DNA of 5,519 bases, taken from the NCBI GenBank assembly GCA_030146445.1, contig JASLBT010000069.1, positions 1 to 5,519 of the forward strand. Reading direction: 5' to 3'. A program made the position numbers and the translations under genes. Below the pieces are notes generated by a model. That model saw only the letters and a list, made by a program, of their open reading frames with translations, did not search any database and had not been told where the DNA came from. The stretch is from Segetibacter sp. (GTDB taxonomy: Bacteria; Bacteroidota; Bacteroidia; Chitinophagales; Chitinophagaceae). Position 1 is the stretch's first letter. Each line of letters opens with the position of its first letter. Of this stretch, positions 1-5,519 are shown in pieces.

Positions 1-218
1 GTGGTTTTTAACCAAAATGTGCGCAGTGCGTTTAATTGGTCAAAGTCCAGTCCTTCCTCGATCTGATCACGCGACCTGTCGTCTTCTACATAAACAAAGT
101 TATCCGCGACCTTATCAGTATTGAGCAATGAAAACTCGTAAGTACCTGAGTCGCTTTTTGTCACTTTTACGTGTGTACCGCTTTCTAACGTAAACTCCAT
201 CGGGAAGTCGTGTTTCAT
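1..218 (-). CDS. Small hypothetical protein, 3' end beyond the window edge
   Basis: I do not recognise this protein. Reading the minus strand from the ATG at 218-216 gives 72 uninterrupted codons to the window edge. The peptide starts MKHDFPMEFTLESGTHVKVT and continues with alternating polar and hydrophobic residues that suggest beta-strands (TYEFSLL, NFVYVED). An acidic stretch (VEDDRSRDQIEEGLDFDQ) follows, then a likely helix ending NALRTFWLKT. Third-position codon use is like that of the neighbouring genes, and the residue composition is that of a soluble cytoplasmic protein with no signal peptide or membrane segment. The start is the first ATG after the in-frame stop region and is preceded by an A/T-rich stretch without a Shine-Dalgarno sequence. 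It lies 14 nt downstream of the stop of a decayed reading frame on the same strand, which suggests a former two-gene unit. The full length is unknown. Confidence 0.7.
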   Translation of the reverse strand, partial: MKHDFPMEFTLESGTHVKVTKSDSGTYEFSLLNTDKVADNFVYVEDDRSRDQIEEGLDFDQLNALRTFWLKT

Positions 219-232
219 ATATTATTTTGCAT

Positions 233-264
233 CTAAGTTATAAAACTATAGTCCATGATCCAAT
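233..264 (-). promoter_or_regulatory. Possible Bacteroidota-type promoter of the leftmost small gene
   Basis: On the minus strand, ATTG (complement of 261-264) is followed after 20 nt by TAACTTAG (complement of 233-240). TAACTTAG matches the Bacteroidota -7 consensus TAnnTTTG at all fixed positions but one. A start point about 7 nt further on would leave a very short leader before the ATG at 218. This is a pattern match only; such short boxes occur by chance in A/T-rich DNA. Confidence 0.22.
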
Positions 265-640
265 TCAGTGCATGTAAAATCCATACCGCTACTAACGGGT
301 CTTGAGCAGCTCCACTTGTATGTCGACCCAAAAGCCTGAATGTCCCTACATCGTACTTTTTAACCGGGGCAGCCCATCCTGCAATTTTAAGTGCGCAATA
401 ACCAATATCGCTGCGTGCCTCCTGATCAACAAAGAGGGTGCAGCTGAATGGAGCGTCGCAACCAAAGTCTCCCCACGGCTATGCTGTTGGTCCCCAAAAA
501 AAGTCTTCTACCGTCGCCCACTCAACCACAGTTGTGTGTTCAGCCCGAACAACTTACCGGTAAATGACGTTGATAGCAACCTGCCGATGATCATCCGATC
601 GCGGGACTGGCAAATGATAATTGTTGTGCCTGCCTGCCGT
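233..640 (-). pseudogene. Decayed protein-coding frame with two in-frame stops, family unknown
   Basis: One minus-strand frame reads like a real protein but contains a TAA (complement of 554-556) and a TAG (complement of 479-481) before its final TAG at 235-233. The segments in order are: one ending HRQVAINVIYR; then VVRAEHTTVVEWATVEDFF up to WGPTA; then an 81-codon piece starting PWGDFGCDAPFSC. That last piece includes IGYCALKIAGWAAPVKKYD and ends LVAVWILHALNWIMDYSFIT. The order of strand-like and helix-like segments, balanced composition and ordinary codon use argue for coding origin. The last piece has no ATG or GTG near its beginning, so it cannot simply be an intact shorter gene. It ends 14 nt before the next start codon on the same strand. 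The upstream boundary is uncertain because no convincing start codon is visible. I cannot name the family. Sequencing error is an alternative to true decay. Confidence 0.5.
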
Positions 641-687
641 GATGATGAATTCGGATGAAAGCAATCCTCCTTCCTGAATCTTTCTCC

Positions 688-695
688 TATTTTTG
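688..695 (+). promoter_or_regulatory. Possible -7 box upstream of gcvT
   Basis: TATTTTTG matches the Bacteroidota -7 consensus TAnnTTTG exactly and lies 16 nt before the gcvT ATG. I see no matching TTTG -33 box at the usual distance upstream, and the implied leader would be only about 10 nt. The match may therefore be chance. Confidence 0.22.
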
Positions 696-711
696 CCCAA
701 ACATCGCTTTT

Positions 712-1797
712 ATGAAGAATACTCCGTTTACGGAAAAACATATTGCAGCAGGCGCTAAGATGGCGGAGTTTGCGGGACACTATATGCCTATCAGCTACAC
801 CGGCATAAACGATGAACATGCAACTGTGCGCAATAATGCCGGCGTTTTTGACGTGAGTCATATGGGCGAATTCATTTTGAAGGGCGATAAGGCACTTGAT
901 CTAATTCAAAAAGTAACGACCAACGATGCATCAAAATTAACCGCTGGAAAAGCCCAGTACAGTGCTTTAACCAATGAACACGGTGGCATTGTAGACGACC
1001 TTATTGTATACTGCGTACAAGAAAACAAGGTGTATATGCTTGTGGTTAATGCAAGCAATATCGAAAAAGACTGGAACTGGATCAGCCGCTTCAACAACGA
1101 TGATGTGGAGATGCATAACATAAGTGAAAGGACGTGTCTCCTGGCGATACAGGGGCCAAACGCCACCAAGATTCTGCAGCCGCTTACAGACATGGACATT
1201 ATGAACCTAAAATATTACACGTTTGTCAAGGGAACCTTTGCTGGTGTGGAAAATGTACTGGTGAGTGCAACGGGGTATACGGGCAGTGGTGGCGTTGAGA
1301 TTTACTTTGAAGATAAAGACGGCGATGCTGAAAAAATCTGGAATGCGATATTTGACGCCGGGAGGCCACATGGATTGAAGCCAATTGGCCTGGGTGCACG
1401 CGATACACTCCGGCTCGAGATGGGGTATTGTTTGTATGGGATGGACATTGATGATAACACGAGCCCGCTTGAAGGTGGCCTTGGATGGATCACCAAGTTT
1501 ACCAAGGATTTCACTGCCCGCGACATTCTCGAACAGCAAAAAGCGCAGGGTGTCGGCCGTAAACTGGTCGGTTTTGAAATGCTGGAAAAAGGAATTCCGC
1601 GTCACGGCTACGACATAGTAAATGCAACCGGCGAAAAGATCGGCGTTGTTACCAGTGGAACGCAGGCACCTTCGTTGTCGAAAGCTATCGGGCTTGGTTA
1701 CGTAGCAAAAGAATATACTGCAATAGACTCCCTGATATATATAAAGATCCGGGACAAGCAGGTGCAGGCGAGGGTTGCCAAGTTTCCGTTTGCCTAA
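712..1797 (+). CDS. gcvT: Glycine cleavage system T-protein (aminomethyltransferase)
   Basis: This enzyme (EC 2.1.2.10) takes the aminomethyl group carried on lipoyl-GcvH and transfers its methylene to tetrahydrofolate, releasing ammonia, in the cytoplasmic glycine cleavage complex. The 361 residues match the usual family length and the whole fold appears present. Landmarks are [13 protein letters not shown] near 41-53; [10 protein letters not shown] at 91-100, which holds the conserved aspartate implicated in catalysis; [22 protein letters not shown] around 185-199; [12 protein letters not shown] at 234-245; SPLEGGLGW from 251; and [12 protein letters not shown] from 311. Residue 192 is Ser where many homologues have Glu after GYTG; I take this as lineage variation. 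The frame is open upstream to an ATG at 655, but the 19 extra residues do not fit the family, whose N-terminus corresponds to [10 protein letters not shown], so 712 is chosen. No Shine-Dalgarno sequence precedes it. No gcvH or gcvP is in the window, which is common in Bacteroidota, where gcv genes are often dispersed. Confidence 0.97.
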   Translation: MKNTPFTEKHIAAGAKMAEFAGHYMPISYTGINDEHATVRNNAGVFDVSHMGEFILKGDKALDLIQKVTTNDASKLTAGKAQYSALTNEHGGIVDDLIVYCVQENKVYMLVVNASNIEKDWNWISRFNNDDVEMHNISERTCLLAIQGPNATKILQPLTDMDIMNLKYYTFVKGTFAGVENVLVSATGYTGSGGVEIYFEDKDGDAEKIWNAIFDAGRPHGLKPIGLGARDTLRLEMGYCLYGMDIDDNTSPLEGGLGWITKFTKDFTARDILEQQKAQGVGRKLVGFEMLEKGIPRHGYDIVNATGEKIGVVTSGTQAPSLSKAIGLGYVAKEYTAIDSLIYIKIRDKQVQARVAKFPFA

Positions 1798-1801
1798 CTA
1801 A

Positions 1802-1836
1802 TTGTTTAAATAGCTTTTCGCTTCAATTTATTTTTC
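1802..1836 (+). promoter_or_regulatory. Weak candidate promoter in the gap after gcvT
   Basis: TATTTTTC at 1829-1836 matches the Bacteroidota -7 consensus TAnnTTTG except for the last base, and a TTG lies at 1802-1804. The 24-nt spacing is longer than usual. It is placed sensibly, about 45 nt before the next ATG, but the evidence is thin; transcription reading through from gcvT is equally possible because I see no convincing terminator in this 83-nt gap. Confidence 0.18.
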
Positions 1837-1880
1837 CGGCCTTAGATTGCGTATCCAGGCTATACGAATGATCAAGCAAT

Positions 1881-2354
1881 ATGCCCACAATCAGGTTGTC
1901 TACACATATAAATGCGCCAATGAGTGTTGTTTTCGACTTGTCGCGCAATATCGACCTGCACAAGCGAAGTTTGAGCCATAGATCAGGAAAACCCATCGCG
2001 GGCATTACTACGGGTTTGATATGGCTGGGTGAGACGGTTACCTGGGAGGCAAAGCACCTTTTTAAGATACGTATTTATACCAGCAAGATAACAGCATTTG
2101 ATCCGTATGATTACTTAGAAGAACAGGTGGTTGAACGCAATTTCGTATCCGTTCGCCATGGCCACTATTTTTCCAAAACACCGACCGGCACGCTGATGAA
2201 GGATGTTTTTACGTTTACTACCCGGTATGGTGTGGCTGGTAAGATCGCGAACTTCATCCTGTTGAAACGGTATATGCGGAACCTGATCAAAACCAGGAAC
2301 CGGGTAATAAAACAATACGCAGAGTCGGAAAAGTGGAAAGAGTTGCTGTGGTAA
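1881..2354 (+). CDS. SRPBCC/START-fold family protein, function unknown
   Basis: A complete 157-residue protein with the signature of the SRPBCC (helix-grip, Bet v 1/START-like) superfamily, in the subgroup often annotated as a cell-division-inhibitor-like or SRPBCC family protein. Visible landmarks are the first strand and following helix, IRLSTHINAPMSVVFDLSRN at 4-23; IDLHKRS at 24-30; a GITTGLIWLGETVTWEAKH segment at 41-59; alternating strands (KIRIYTSKITAFDPYDYLEE, 62-81); an HGHYFSKTPTGTLMKDVFTF segment at 93-112; and a C-terminal amphipathic helix with FILLKRYMRNLIKTRN at 125-140. The fold usually forms a deep hydrophobic ligand cavity, but the ligand cannot be inferred here. There is no signal peptide or membrane span, so it should be cytoplasmic. 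It lies 83 nt after gcvT and 46 nt before the RlpA-like gene, co-oriented with both, so co-transcription is possible. The start has no Shine-Dalgarno sequence. Confidence 0.88.
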   Translation: MPTIRLSTHINAPMSVVFDLSRNIDLHKRSLSHRSGKPIAGITTGLIWLGETVTWEAKHLFKIRIYTSKITAFDPYDYLEEQVVERNFVSVRHGHYFSKTPTGTLMKDVFTFTTRYGVAGKIANFILLKRYMRNLIKTRNRVIKQYAESEKWKELLW

Positions 2355-2400
2355 TTGTGCCGGGGCAGATGATGACTGAGCGTTTCTTATCCGATAACCA

Positions 2401-2787
2401 ATGAACGACAAAATGGTAATAATAAGTAAAAGACTCCCTGTTGTATTTATTGCACTTTCCTTTTTGATGCTGATCACCTCGTGTGGAAGATCTGTTATAC
2501 AAACGGGTCGGGCTTCATATTATGCCGACAAATTTGTGGGAAGGAAAACCGCGAATGGTGAGATCTTTCGCCAGCGCAAGAGAACCGCTGCACACCAAAC
2601 GCTTCCGTTTGGAACGAAGGTTAAAGTAAAAAATCTATCGAACGGACGTACGGTAAAAGTTCGCATCAATGATCGCGGACCTTTCGCGGCTGGGCGCATT
2701 ATAGACCTGAGCAAGAAAGCCGCAAGAAAGCTGGGAATGGTGCAAAAAGGGGTGGAGAACGTACGCATCACGTACAAGAAAAAATAA
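2401..2787 (+). CDS. RlpA-like septal ring lytic transglycosylase-family lipoprotein
   Basis: A complete 128-residue protein consisting of a lipoprotein signal peptide and one RlpA double-psi beta-barrel domain. The signal has a basic n-region (ISKR), a hydrophobic core (LPVVFIALSFLMLI, 12-25) and the lipobox ITSC, with Cys28 as the predicted lipidation site. The residues after Cys28 (GRS) are not an acidic Bacteroidota surface-export signal, so a periplasm-facing location is inferred. The domain spans about 35-125: GRASYYADKFVGRKTANGE (36-54), His65 in AAHQTLPFGT, the NDRGPF motif at 90-95 with Asp91, and RIIDLSKKAA (99-108). His65 and Asp91 fall where characterised RlpA lytic transglycosylases, which act on denuded septal peptidoglycan glycans, place catalytic residues. 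There is no C-terminal SPOR domain, so septal targeting is not assured. ATG 2401 is used; ATG 2413 is a possible alternative that would also leave a working signal peptide. Enzymatic activity is inferred from the family. Confidence 0.92.
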   Translation: MNDKMVIISKRLPVVFIALSFLMLITSCGRSVIQTGRASYYADKFVGRKTANGEIFRQRKRTAAHQTLPFGTKVKVKNLSNGRTVKVRINDRGPFAAGRIIDLSKKAARKLGMVQKGVENVRITYKKK

Positions 2788-2807
2788 CCCTACGGTGGTG
2801 TGGGTTA
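2779..2807 (-). terminator. Intrinsic terminator of the helicase gene, containing both convergent stop codons
   Basis: On the minus strand the sequence reads TAACCCAC, loop ACCACC, GT-A-GGGTTA, then TTTTTT. This is an 8-bp stem with one bulged base and a six-base loop, immediately followed by six T residues, which is the form of an intrinsic terminator for transcription leaving the helicase gene. The arms are 2800-2807 and 2785-2793 and the T-tract is the complement of 2779-2784. The outermost TAA of each arm is a stop codon: 2785-2787 ends the RlpA-like gene and the complement of 2805-2807 ends the helicase. In the plus direction the same stem is followed by only a poor T-run (TTAATCTT), so termination there should be weaker. 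Confidence 0.7.
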
Positions 2808-4610
2808 ATCTTCCGGCGTTTCTTTTAACCGGAGCTTTTTTATACGGGCATTTATCGAACCGTGAGTGCGACTGAGCCACTTAGCCATCGCAAAAATGCT
2901 TTCGCCCGACTGGAACATGGTGGTAAGCTCAGCGTCGTCTTCAGCGGTCCATGGCTGTCCGGCGACGTTTTCCTTTCTTTTTTGGCCAGGATTTTTAGGC
3001 CCTTTTTTTGACTTGAACCCTGCGGTTAGTGGTTCGCGGTTCAAATGGTAATTGTCGTATTCATAGGTTAAGTTTTTATTCTTCCGTTCTGTTTCGGGTT
3101 TTTTTAGCACGTGTATGTTGGGAGAGCCGGAAACGTAATTGTCTGGCAGCAGTGCTTCAGGAATGTGCAGTACCTTTCGCGTGCGGGTAATGGCAACATA
3201 TAACAGGTTGATCTCCTCCCGCAACCGGGCTTTATTGTTTTCTTCTTTGTTTTCGTTTACTGTTTTTTCGAGGCGCTCTTCAGTAATGAAATCACTTACG
3301 AGTTGCACTGCATCATACTCCATTCCCTTACACCGGTGTACGGTGGTGAAAATCATCTCAGCCTTTTCTTTGTCGTCGTTCTGAACGTGTTTCTCTTTAA
3401 TGTTCCGGATGATTTGCGGTATCTCTTTGCCATATTCTTTTACAATTTCGACCATCATGCCAAGCTGAACATCTTCGGTTTTATCGATGTACTCCTCAAG
3501 TTCATCTATGTTGCCCATTGCTTTTATCAGGTCGTCTTTTATCAGGTGCCGTGCACCGGTGTGCAGGTTTAGTACGTCGTATAGTGATGCGCCTTCATCA
3601 GCATAAGTGTAAGAGTTGATGTTTCCCTCGAAGTAAAGGTGTTTTAGGTCTTTCCGTTCGGTTGTATACTGGATTGCTTTTAGGAGTAGTCCGAGATTAG
3701 TACGCCCGAGGACGGCTTTCGTTTTTTCAGCATTGCTGCTGCCGTGACCTGTGATGGGGATAGATTTATAATCTTCCAGGTGTGTCTTCCAGTTCAGGAC
3801 CGAAACGGCCAGGTCCGCAATATCCTGCCTGAAGCGGAAACTTGTTGTCAGGTTGAATGTGTTAAAGTCTACTTTTTCGAGTGAGTTCACTGCATACCGC
3901 CAGCCATAGATCTGCTGATGTGTATCGCCCACGATCACCTTTGTGGCCTTTTGTTTCAGGAAAATGTCCAGCATAGCCGGCGACGCATCCTGACCTTCAT
4001 CAAAAAGGATGTAATCGTAAGGCAGCTCGGGATTTTGCAGCTGGAACTTCTTAAGATAAAAATCGTGCGTGATCTCAATTTCTTGTCGTTCCATTTTGGC
4101 TAGCAGTATCCGTGATTGCCTTTCGATGTAGCTGTAAAAGGCCGACACGAAAATACGCGCTTTGGCATCCGTGACCACATCGAGGTAGTTAAGTTCGCCC
4201 ACCCTTTGTTTATCGCTATTGCAGAAATATGCAATGAACTTGCTGATGTGATTGGCGGCTATATACTCAGCATGCTTTTCACCGGTTCCTTCCAGGCCAA
4301 GCAGTCCGGCGATTTCGTGGGTCCGATAACCATGTGTCCGTACTTTATAGCTACTACGGGCAACCACATATTTGAACGCGATGGAATGAGCAGTCTCAAC
4401 ATGCACATTGCTCATACCAAGTTCAGAAAACTTTTTTACAGCTTCCAGTTTAACGGACTTGTTAAAGGCGAGGTATAGGATACGGGCGCTTGCAGGACGG
4501 CTTTTGGCGTATTGTATAATCGTGGTGGTTTTGCCTGAGCCGGCAACCGCATTGATTTTGATATTGCCGGTTGAGTTAACGATCGCTTCTTGTTCTGCAG
4601 TTAATTTCAT
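2805..4610 (-). CDS. UvrD/FBH1-like superfamily 1A DNA helicase with Myb/SANT-like C-terminal tail
   Basis: A complete 601-residue ATP-dependent 3'-5' DNA helicase by family. Motifs are intact and in order: Q-like LTAEQEAIV (3-11); Walker A AVAGSGKTTT (21-30, Lys27); Ia LYLAFNKSVK (45-54); Ib ETAHSIAF (72-79); II ILFDEGQDAS (201-210, DEGQD in place of the more usual DEAQD); III VGDTHQQIYGWR (227-238); IV TSFRF (256-260); V TTVHRCKGMEYD (422-433); VI NLLYVAITRTR (468-478). The pattern FNKS, THxxxA-like, HQQIYGWR and a IP-x-x-I/V-x-x-I region before motif V (397-404) is closer, from memory, to eukaryotic FBH1 than to UvrD or Rep; no F-box is present. No nuclease domain follows. A basic linker (about 503-548) leads to a tail at 553-595 (WTAEDDAELTTMFQSG, then a helix with Trp578, then GSINARIKKLRL) that resembles a Myb/SANT or HTH module and may bind DNA. 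It is monocistronic here, with roughly 500 bp of gene-poor DNA upstream and its own terminator. The role, perhaps recombination or fork repair, is inferred. Confidence 0.94.
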   Translation of the reverse strand: MKLTAEQEAIVNSTGNIKINAVAGSGKTTTIIQYAKSRPASARILYLAFNKSVKLEAVKKFSELGMSNVHVETAHSIAFKYVVARSSYKVRTHGYRTHEIAGLLGLEGTGEKHAEYIAANHISKFIAYFCNSDKQRVGELNYLDVVTDAKARIFVSAFYSYIERQSRILLAKMERQEIEITHDFYLKKFQLQNPELPYDYILFDEGQDASPAMLDIFLKQKATKVIVGDTHQQIYGWRYAVNSLEKVDFNTFNLTTSFRFRQDIADLAVSVLNWKTHLEDYKSIPITGHGSSNAEKTKAVLGRTNLGLLLKAIQYTTERKDLKHLYFEGNINSYTYADEGASLYDVLNLHTGARHLIKDDLIKAMGNIDELEEYIDKTEDVQLGMMVEIVKEYGKEIPQIIRNIKEKHVQNDDKEKAEMIFTTVHRCKGMEYDAVQLVSDFITEERLEKTVNENKEENNKARLREEINLLYVAITRTRKVLHIPEALLPDNYVSGSPNIHVLKKPETERKNKNLTYEYDNYHLNREPLTAGFKSKKGPKNPGQKRKENVAGQPWTAEDDAELTTMFQSGESIFAMAKWLSRTHGSINARIKKLRLKETPED

Positions 4611-4857
4611 TTGCCAATCGCTACTGTTTACAATGCTGTTTTACTGCAAGCTGGTTTATATATCAAGCGTATGCCGGAAGGGGATGTCGCTAAACCAAAG
4701 TTGACTCAACAATGTTATCTAAACATTCATTCGTTTATGTATGAAGCGCTGATATGGTGACCTTATTTGGTAACCCGGACGATGAAATTCTGTTTAAAAA
4801 ATCACTGTACCTTCCCCAAGGTTGTTGTGTTTCTGACCTAACACTTGTGTGGTGTCA
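4611..4857. other. Gene-free spacer upstream of the helicase
   Basis: No intact gene or convincing promoter box is visible between the helicase start codon and the decayed frame to its right. The minus strand at about 4798-4857 contains a short readable stretch (TTQVLGQKHNNLGEGTVIF then a stop) that could be a frameshifted continuation of that decayed frame. A perfect 11-bp palindrome, GTTGACTCAAC, lies at 4700-4710, about 90 nt upstream of the helicase ATG; it could be an operator but nothing else supports that. Confidence 0.45.
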
Positions 4858-5130
4858 TTCTCTTATTCTACCCAGACTATTCGATTCACCCGCTTTGACA
4901 ACAAGGAAATGATAGTCAATTTTACCTTTAAATTTTTGGTTGCCAGCCAAAACGATATTGAGCTCCGGTTGTGCTTGACCCCAACTTGTTGACGGGTCAC
5001 TCACTTGTACCGCATACCCTTATTCAGCTTTGTTCACCAAGGTGCCAGGTTTCACCAGTTCCGGCTGCTTGTTCCTGTAAATGATGCCAATTCTCAGTGC
5101 TTTCCTCTTGGGTAAAGTTCTGTTTTGATT
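4855..5130 (-). pseudogene. Decayed reading frame downstream of comB, family unknown
   Basis: Just downstream of the ComB-family gene, one minus-strand frame reads like protein on both sides of an in-frame TAA (complement of 5020-5022). Before the stop are LRIGIIYRNKQPELVKPGTL and VNKAE. After it are 54 codons, including AVQVSDPSTSWGQAQPELNI, VLAGNQKFKGKIDYHFLVV and KAGESNSLGRIRE, ending at TGA (complement of 4855-4857). The strand-forming character (NIVLAG, YHFLVV) and natural codon use suggest coding ancestry. Reading on in another frame gives NDTTQVLGQKHNNLGEGTVI, which may mark a frameshift. No ATG start is visible for the first part; a GTG (at VSDPS) could start a 49-residue peptide, which is the alternative explanation. 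I do not recognise the family, and I cannot exclude chance openness for the shorter pieces. Confidence 0.4.
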
Positions 5131-5138
5131 TTCAAAAC
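5122..5138. repeat. Short perfect inverted repeat at the comB stop codon
   Basis: GTTTTGA (5122-5128) and TCAAAAC (5132-5138) form a perfect 7-bp inverted repeat around a TTT spacer, touching the last base of the comB stop codon. It is A/T-dominated and is not followed by a T-tract in the minus direction, so it is a poor intrinsic terminator; it could be an mRNA-end hairpin or chance. Confidence 0.35.
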
Positions 5139-5519
5139 TACAAAGCAAGGAGTTCACCGTTTCTGTAAATCGGAACAACATTCGCAATGTCGGGAGTAAC
5201 ACAATACTGGAGGTCTTTCTGTAACCCGTAAGCGGACAGCCTGTGCCAGTGGGTTGTTTTCTGGATAAATTCAAACAGGTCATCTTTATGGAGATCGTAC
5301 ATGCTTTCTGCCATAAGGCTGCTGTCGCAGTGAATGGTAAAGTGTTCTTTCACGTTATTGATCACCGCACCTGCAAATAACGTGTCTTCAAGGTTGAATC
5401 GATCTTTCCAGCCTGAGCAACCCAACACGACGTTTTTGTTCTCGTTAACAAGGTGCTGGCAAACCGCTGAAAGGTTGGGGAAAGATCCCGTGATCACTTC
5501 TGAGCAGCCATTCTCGAGT
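5138..5519 (-). CDS. comB: 2-phosphosulfolactate phosphatase (ComB family), C-terminal part
   Basis: The visible 126 codons are the C-terminal half or more of a ComB-family phosphatase, usually about 230-240 residues; the N-terminus lies beyond the right edge. The frame is open to the edge (LENGCSEVITGSFPNLSAV at the start), so the internal GTG at 5497 is a valine codon within the gene and not a start. Recognisable family features are CSEVITGSFPNLSAV, VVLGCSGWKDRFNLEDTLFA (a C-x-G-x-x-x-x-F-x-LEDTLFAGA pattern), the HRLSAYGLQKDLQYC segment and the closing PDIANVVPIYRNGELLAL. Known members hydrolyse 2-phospho-3-sulfolactate to sulfolactate and phosphate, with Mg2+, in coenzyme M synthesis in methanogens. 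Bacterial homologues are widespread and their role is less certain; a part in sulfolactate or other sulfonate metabolism is inference. The protein is cytoplasmic. The decayed frame immediately downstream is on the same strand. Confidence 0.88.
   Translation of the reverse strand, partial: LENGCSEVITGSFPNLSAVCQHLVNENKNVVLGCSGWKDRFNLEDTLFAGAVINNVKEHFTIHCDSSLMAESMYDLHKDDLFEFIQKTTHWHRLSAYGLQKDLQYCVTPDIANVVPIYRNGELLAL

Noticed and set aside
233..640. Stop-codon recoding (readthrough) to explain the in-frame stops
   Set aside because: TAA and TAG both occur here and TAA and TGA in the other remnant, while all intact genes end in normal TAA, TAG or similar stops. Decay or sequence error is simpler.
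302..658. A 118-codon plus-strand open frame before gcvT
   Set aside because: It needs a TTG start, is rich in Cys and Ser with no fold-like pattern, and lies antisense to a minus-strand frame with much better protein character.
655..711. Upstream ATG extension of gcvT
   Set aside because: The 19 extra residues do not match the GcvT N-terminus, which begins at the [10 protein letters not shown] equivalent. The extension also covers the possible -7 box.
508..861. A 117-codon minus-strand open frame overlapping the start of gcvT
   Set aside because: More than a third of it is the antisense of conserved gcvT sequence. In the remainder, the alternative frame (AINVIYR, TTVVEWATVEDFF) looks more like real protein.
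4835..4856. Possible hairpin with ACAC/GTGT arms as a terminator
   Set aside because: The central loop is only two bases, the outer arms are interrupted, and there is no T-tract on either strand.
5020..5283. An 87-codon minus-strand open frame overlapping comB
   Set aside because: Its N-terminal half is an out-of-frame reading of clear ComB coding sequence. Only the part past the comB stop (below 5138) has independent protein character, and that is recorded as part of the decayed frame.
5495..5497. GTG as the start of the ComB-family gene
   Set aside because: The frame is open to the window edge and the residues before it (NGCSE) continue the family pattern, so the gene is truncated by the window.
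1..5519. CRISPR arrays, insertion sequences, tRNA or rRNA genes
   Set aside because: No regularly spaced repeats, transposase-like frames with terminal inverted repeats, or cloverleaf or rRNA-like stretches were seen on reading both strands.

Overview
The window looks like an ordinary chromosomal stretch from a member of the Bacteroidota, perhaps close to the Chitinophagales. The family content fits: a Bacteroidota-style GcvT, a short RlpA-type lipoprotein and a ComB-family phosphatase. No gene start has a Shine-Dalgarno sequence in front of it, and TAnnTTTG-like -7 boxes can be found ahead of some genes. Genus-level placement is inference.

Layout from left to right. (1) Positions 1-218, minus strand: the first 72 codons of a small unidentified acidic protein, cut by the window edge. 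(2) About 233-640, minus strand: a reading frame with coding character broken by two in-frame stops. It ends 14 nt before the start codon of gene 1 and is probably the decayed upstream partner of that gene. (3) 712-1797, plus: gcvT, the aminomethyltransferase (T-protein) of the glycine cleavage system. (4) 1881-2354, plus: a 157-residue SRPBCC/START-fold protein. (5) 2401-2787, plus: a compact lipoprotein with an RlpA double-psi beta-barrel domain. (6) 2805-4610, minus: a 601-residue UvrD/FBH1-like superfamily 1A helicase with a Myb/SANT-like C-terminal tail. It converges on rlpA with only 17 bp between the stop codons. (7) 4611-5137: no intact gene. Positions 4858-5130, minus, carry a second broken reading frame with protein-like character; nearer the helicase (about 4611-4790) I see nothing firm. 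(8) 5138-5519, minus: the C-terminal part of a 2-phosphosulfolactate phosphatase (ComB family), cut by the right edge.

The three plus-strand genes are co-oriented with short gaps (83 and 46 nt) and could be one transcript, but their functions (one-carbon metabolism, ligand-binding fold, cell-wall lipoprotein) do not form an obvious pathway. The helicase is a stand-alone gene with its own convincing intrinsic terminator. The terminator stem contains the stop codons of both convergent genes, and its U-tract is encoded by the antisense of rlpA's last lysine codons.

I found no CRISPR array, insertion sequence, tRNA or rRNA. I do not see a new multi-gene system. The points most worth a second look are the two decayed coding remnants, the FBH1-like helicase with its extra C-terminal DNA-binding-like domain, and the stop-codon-sharing terminator.
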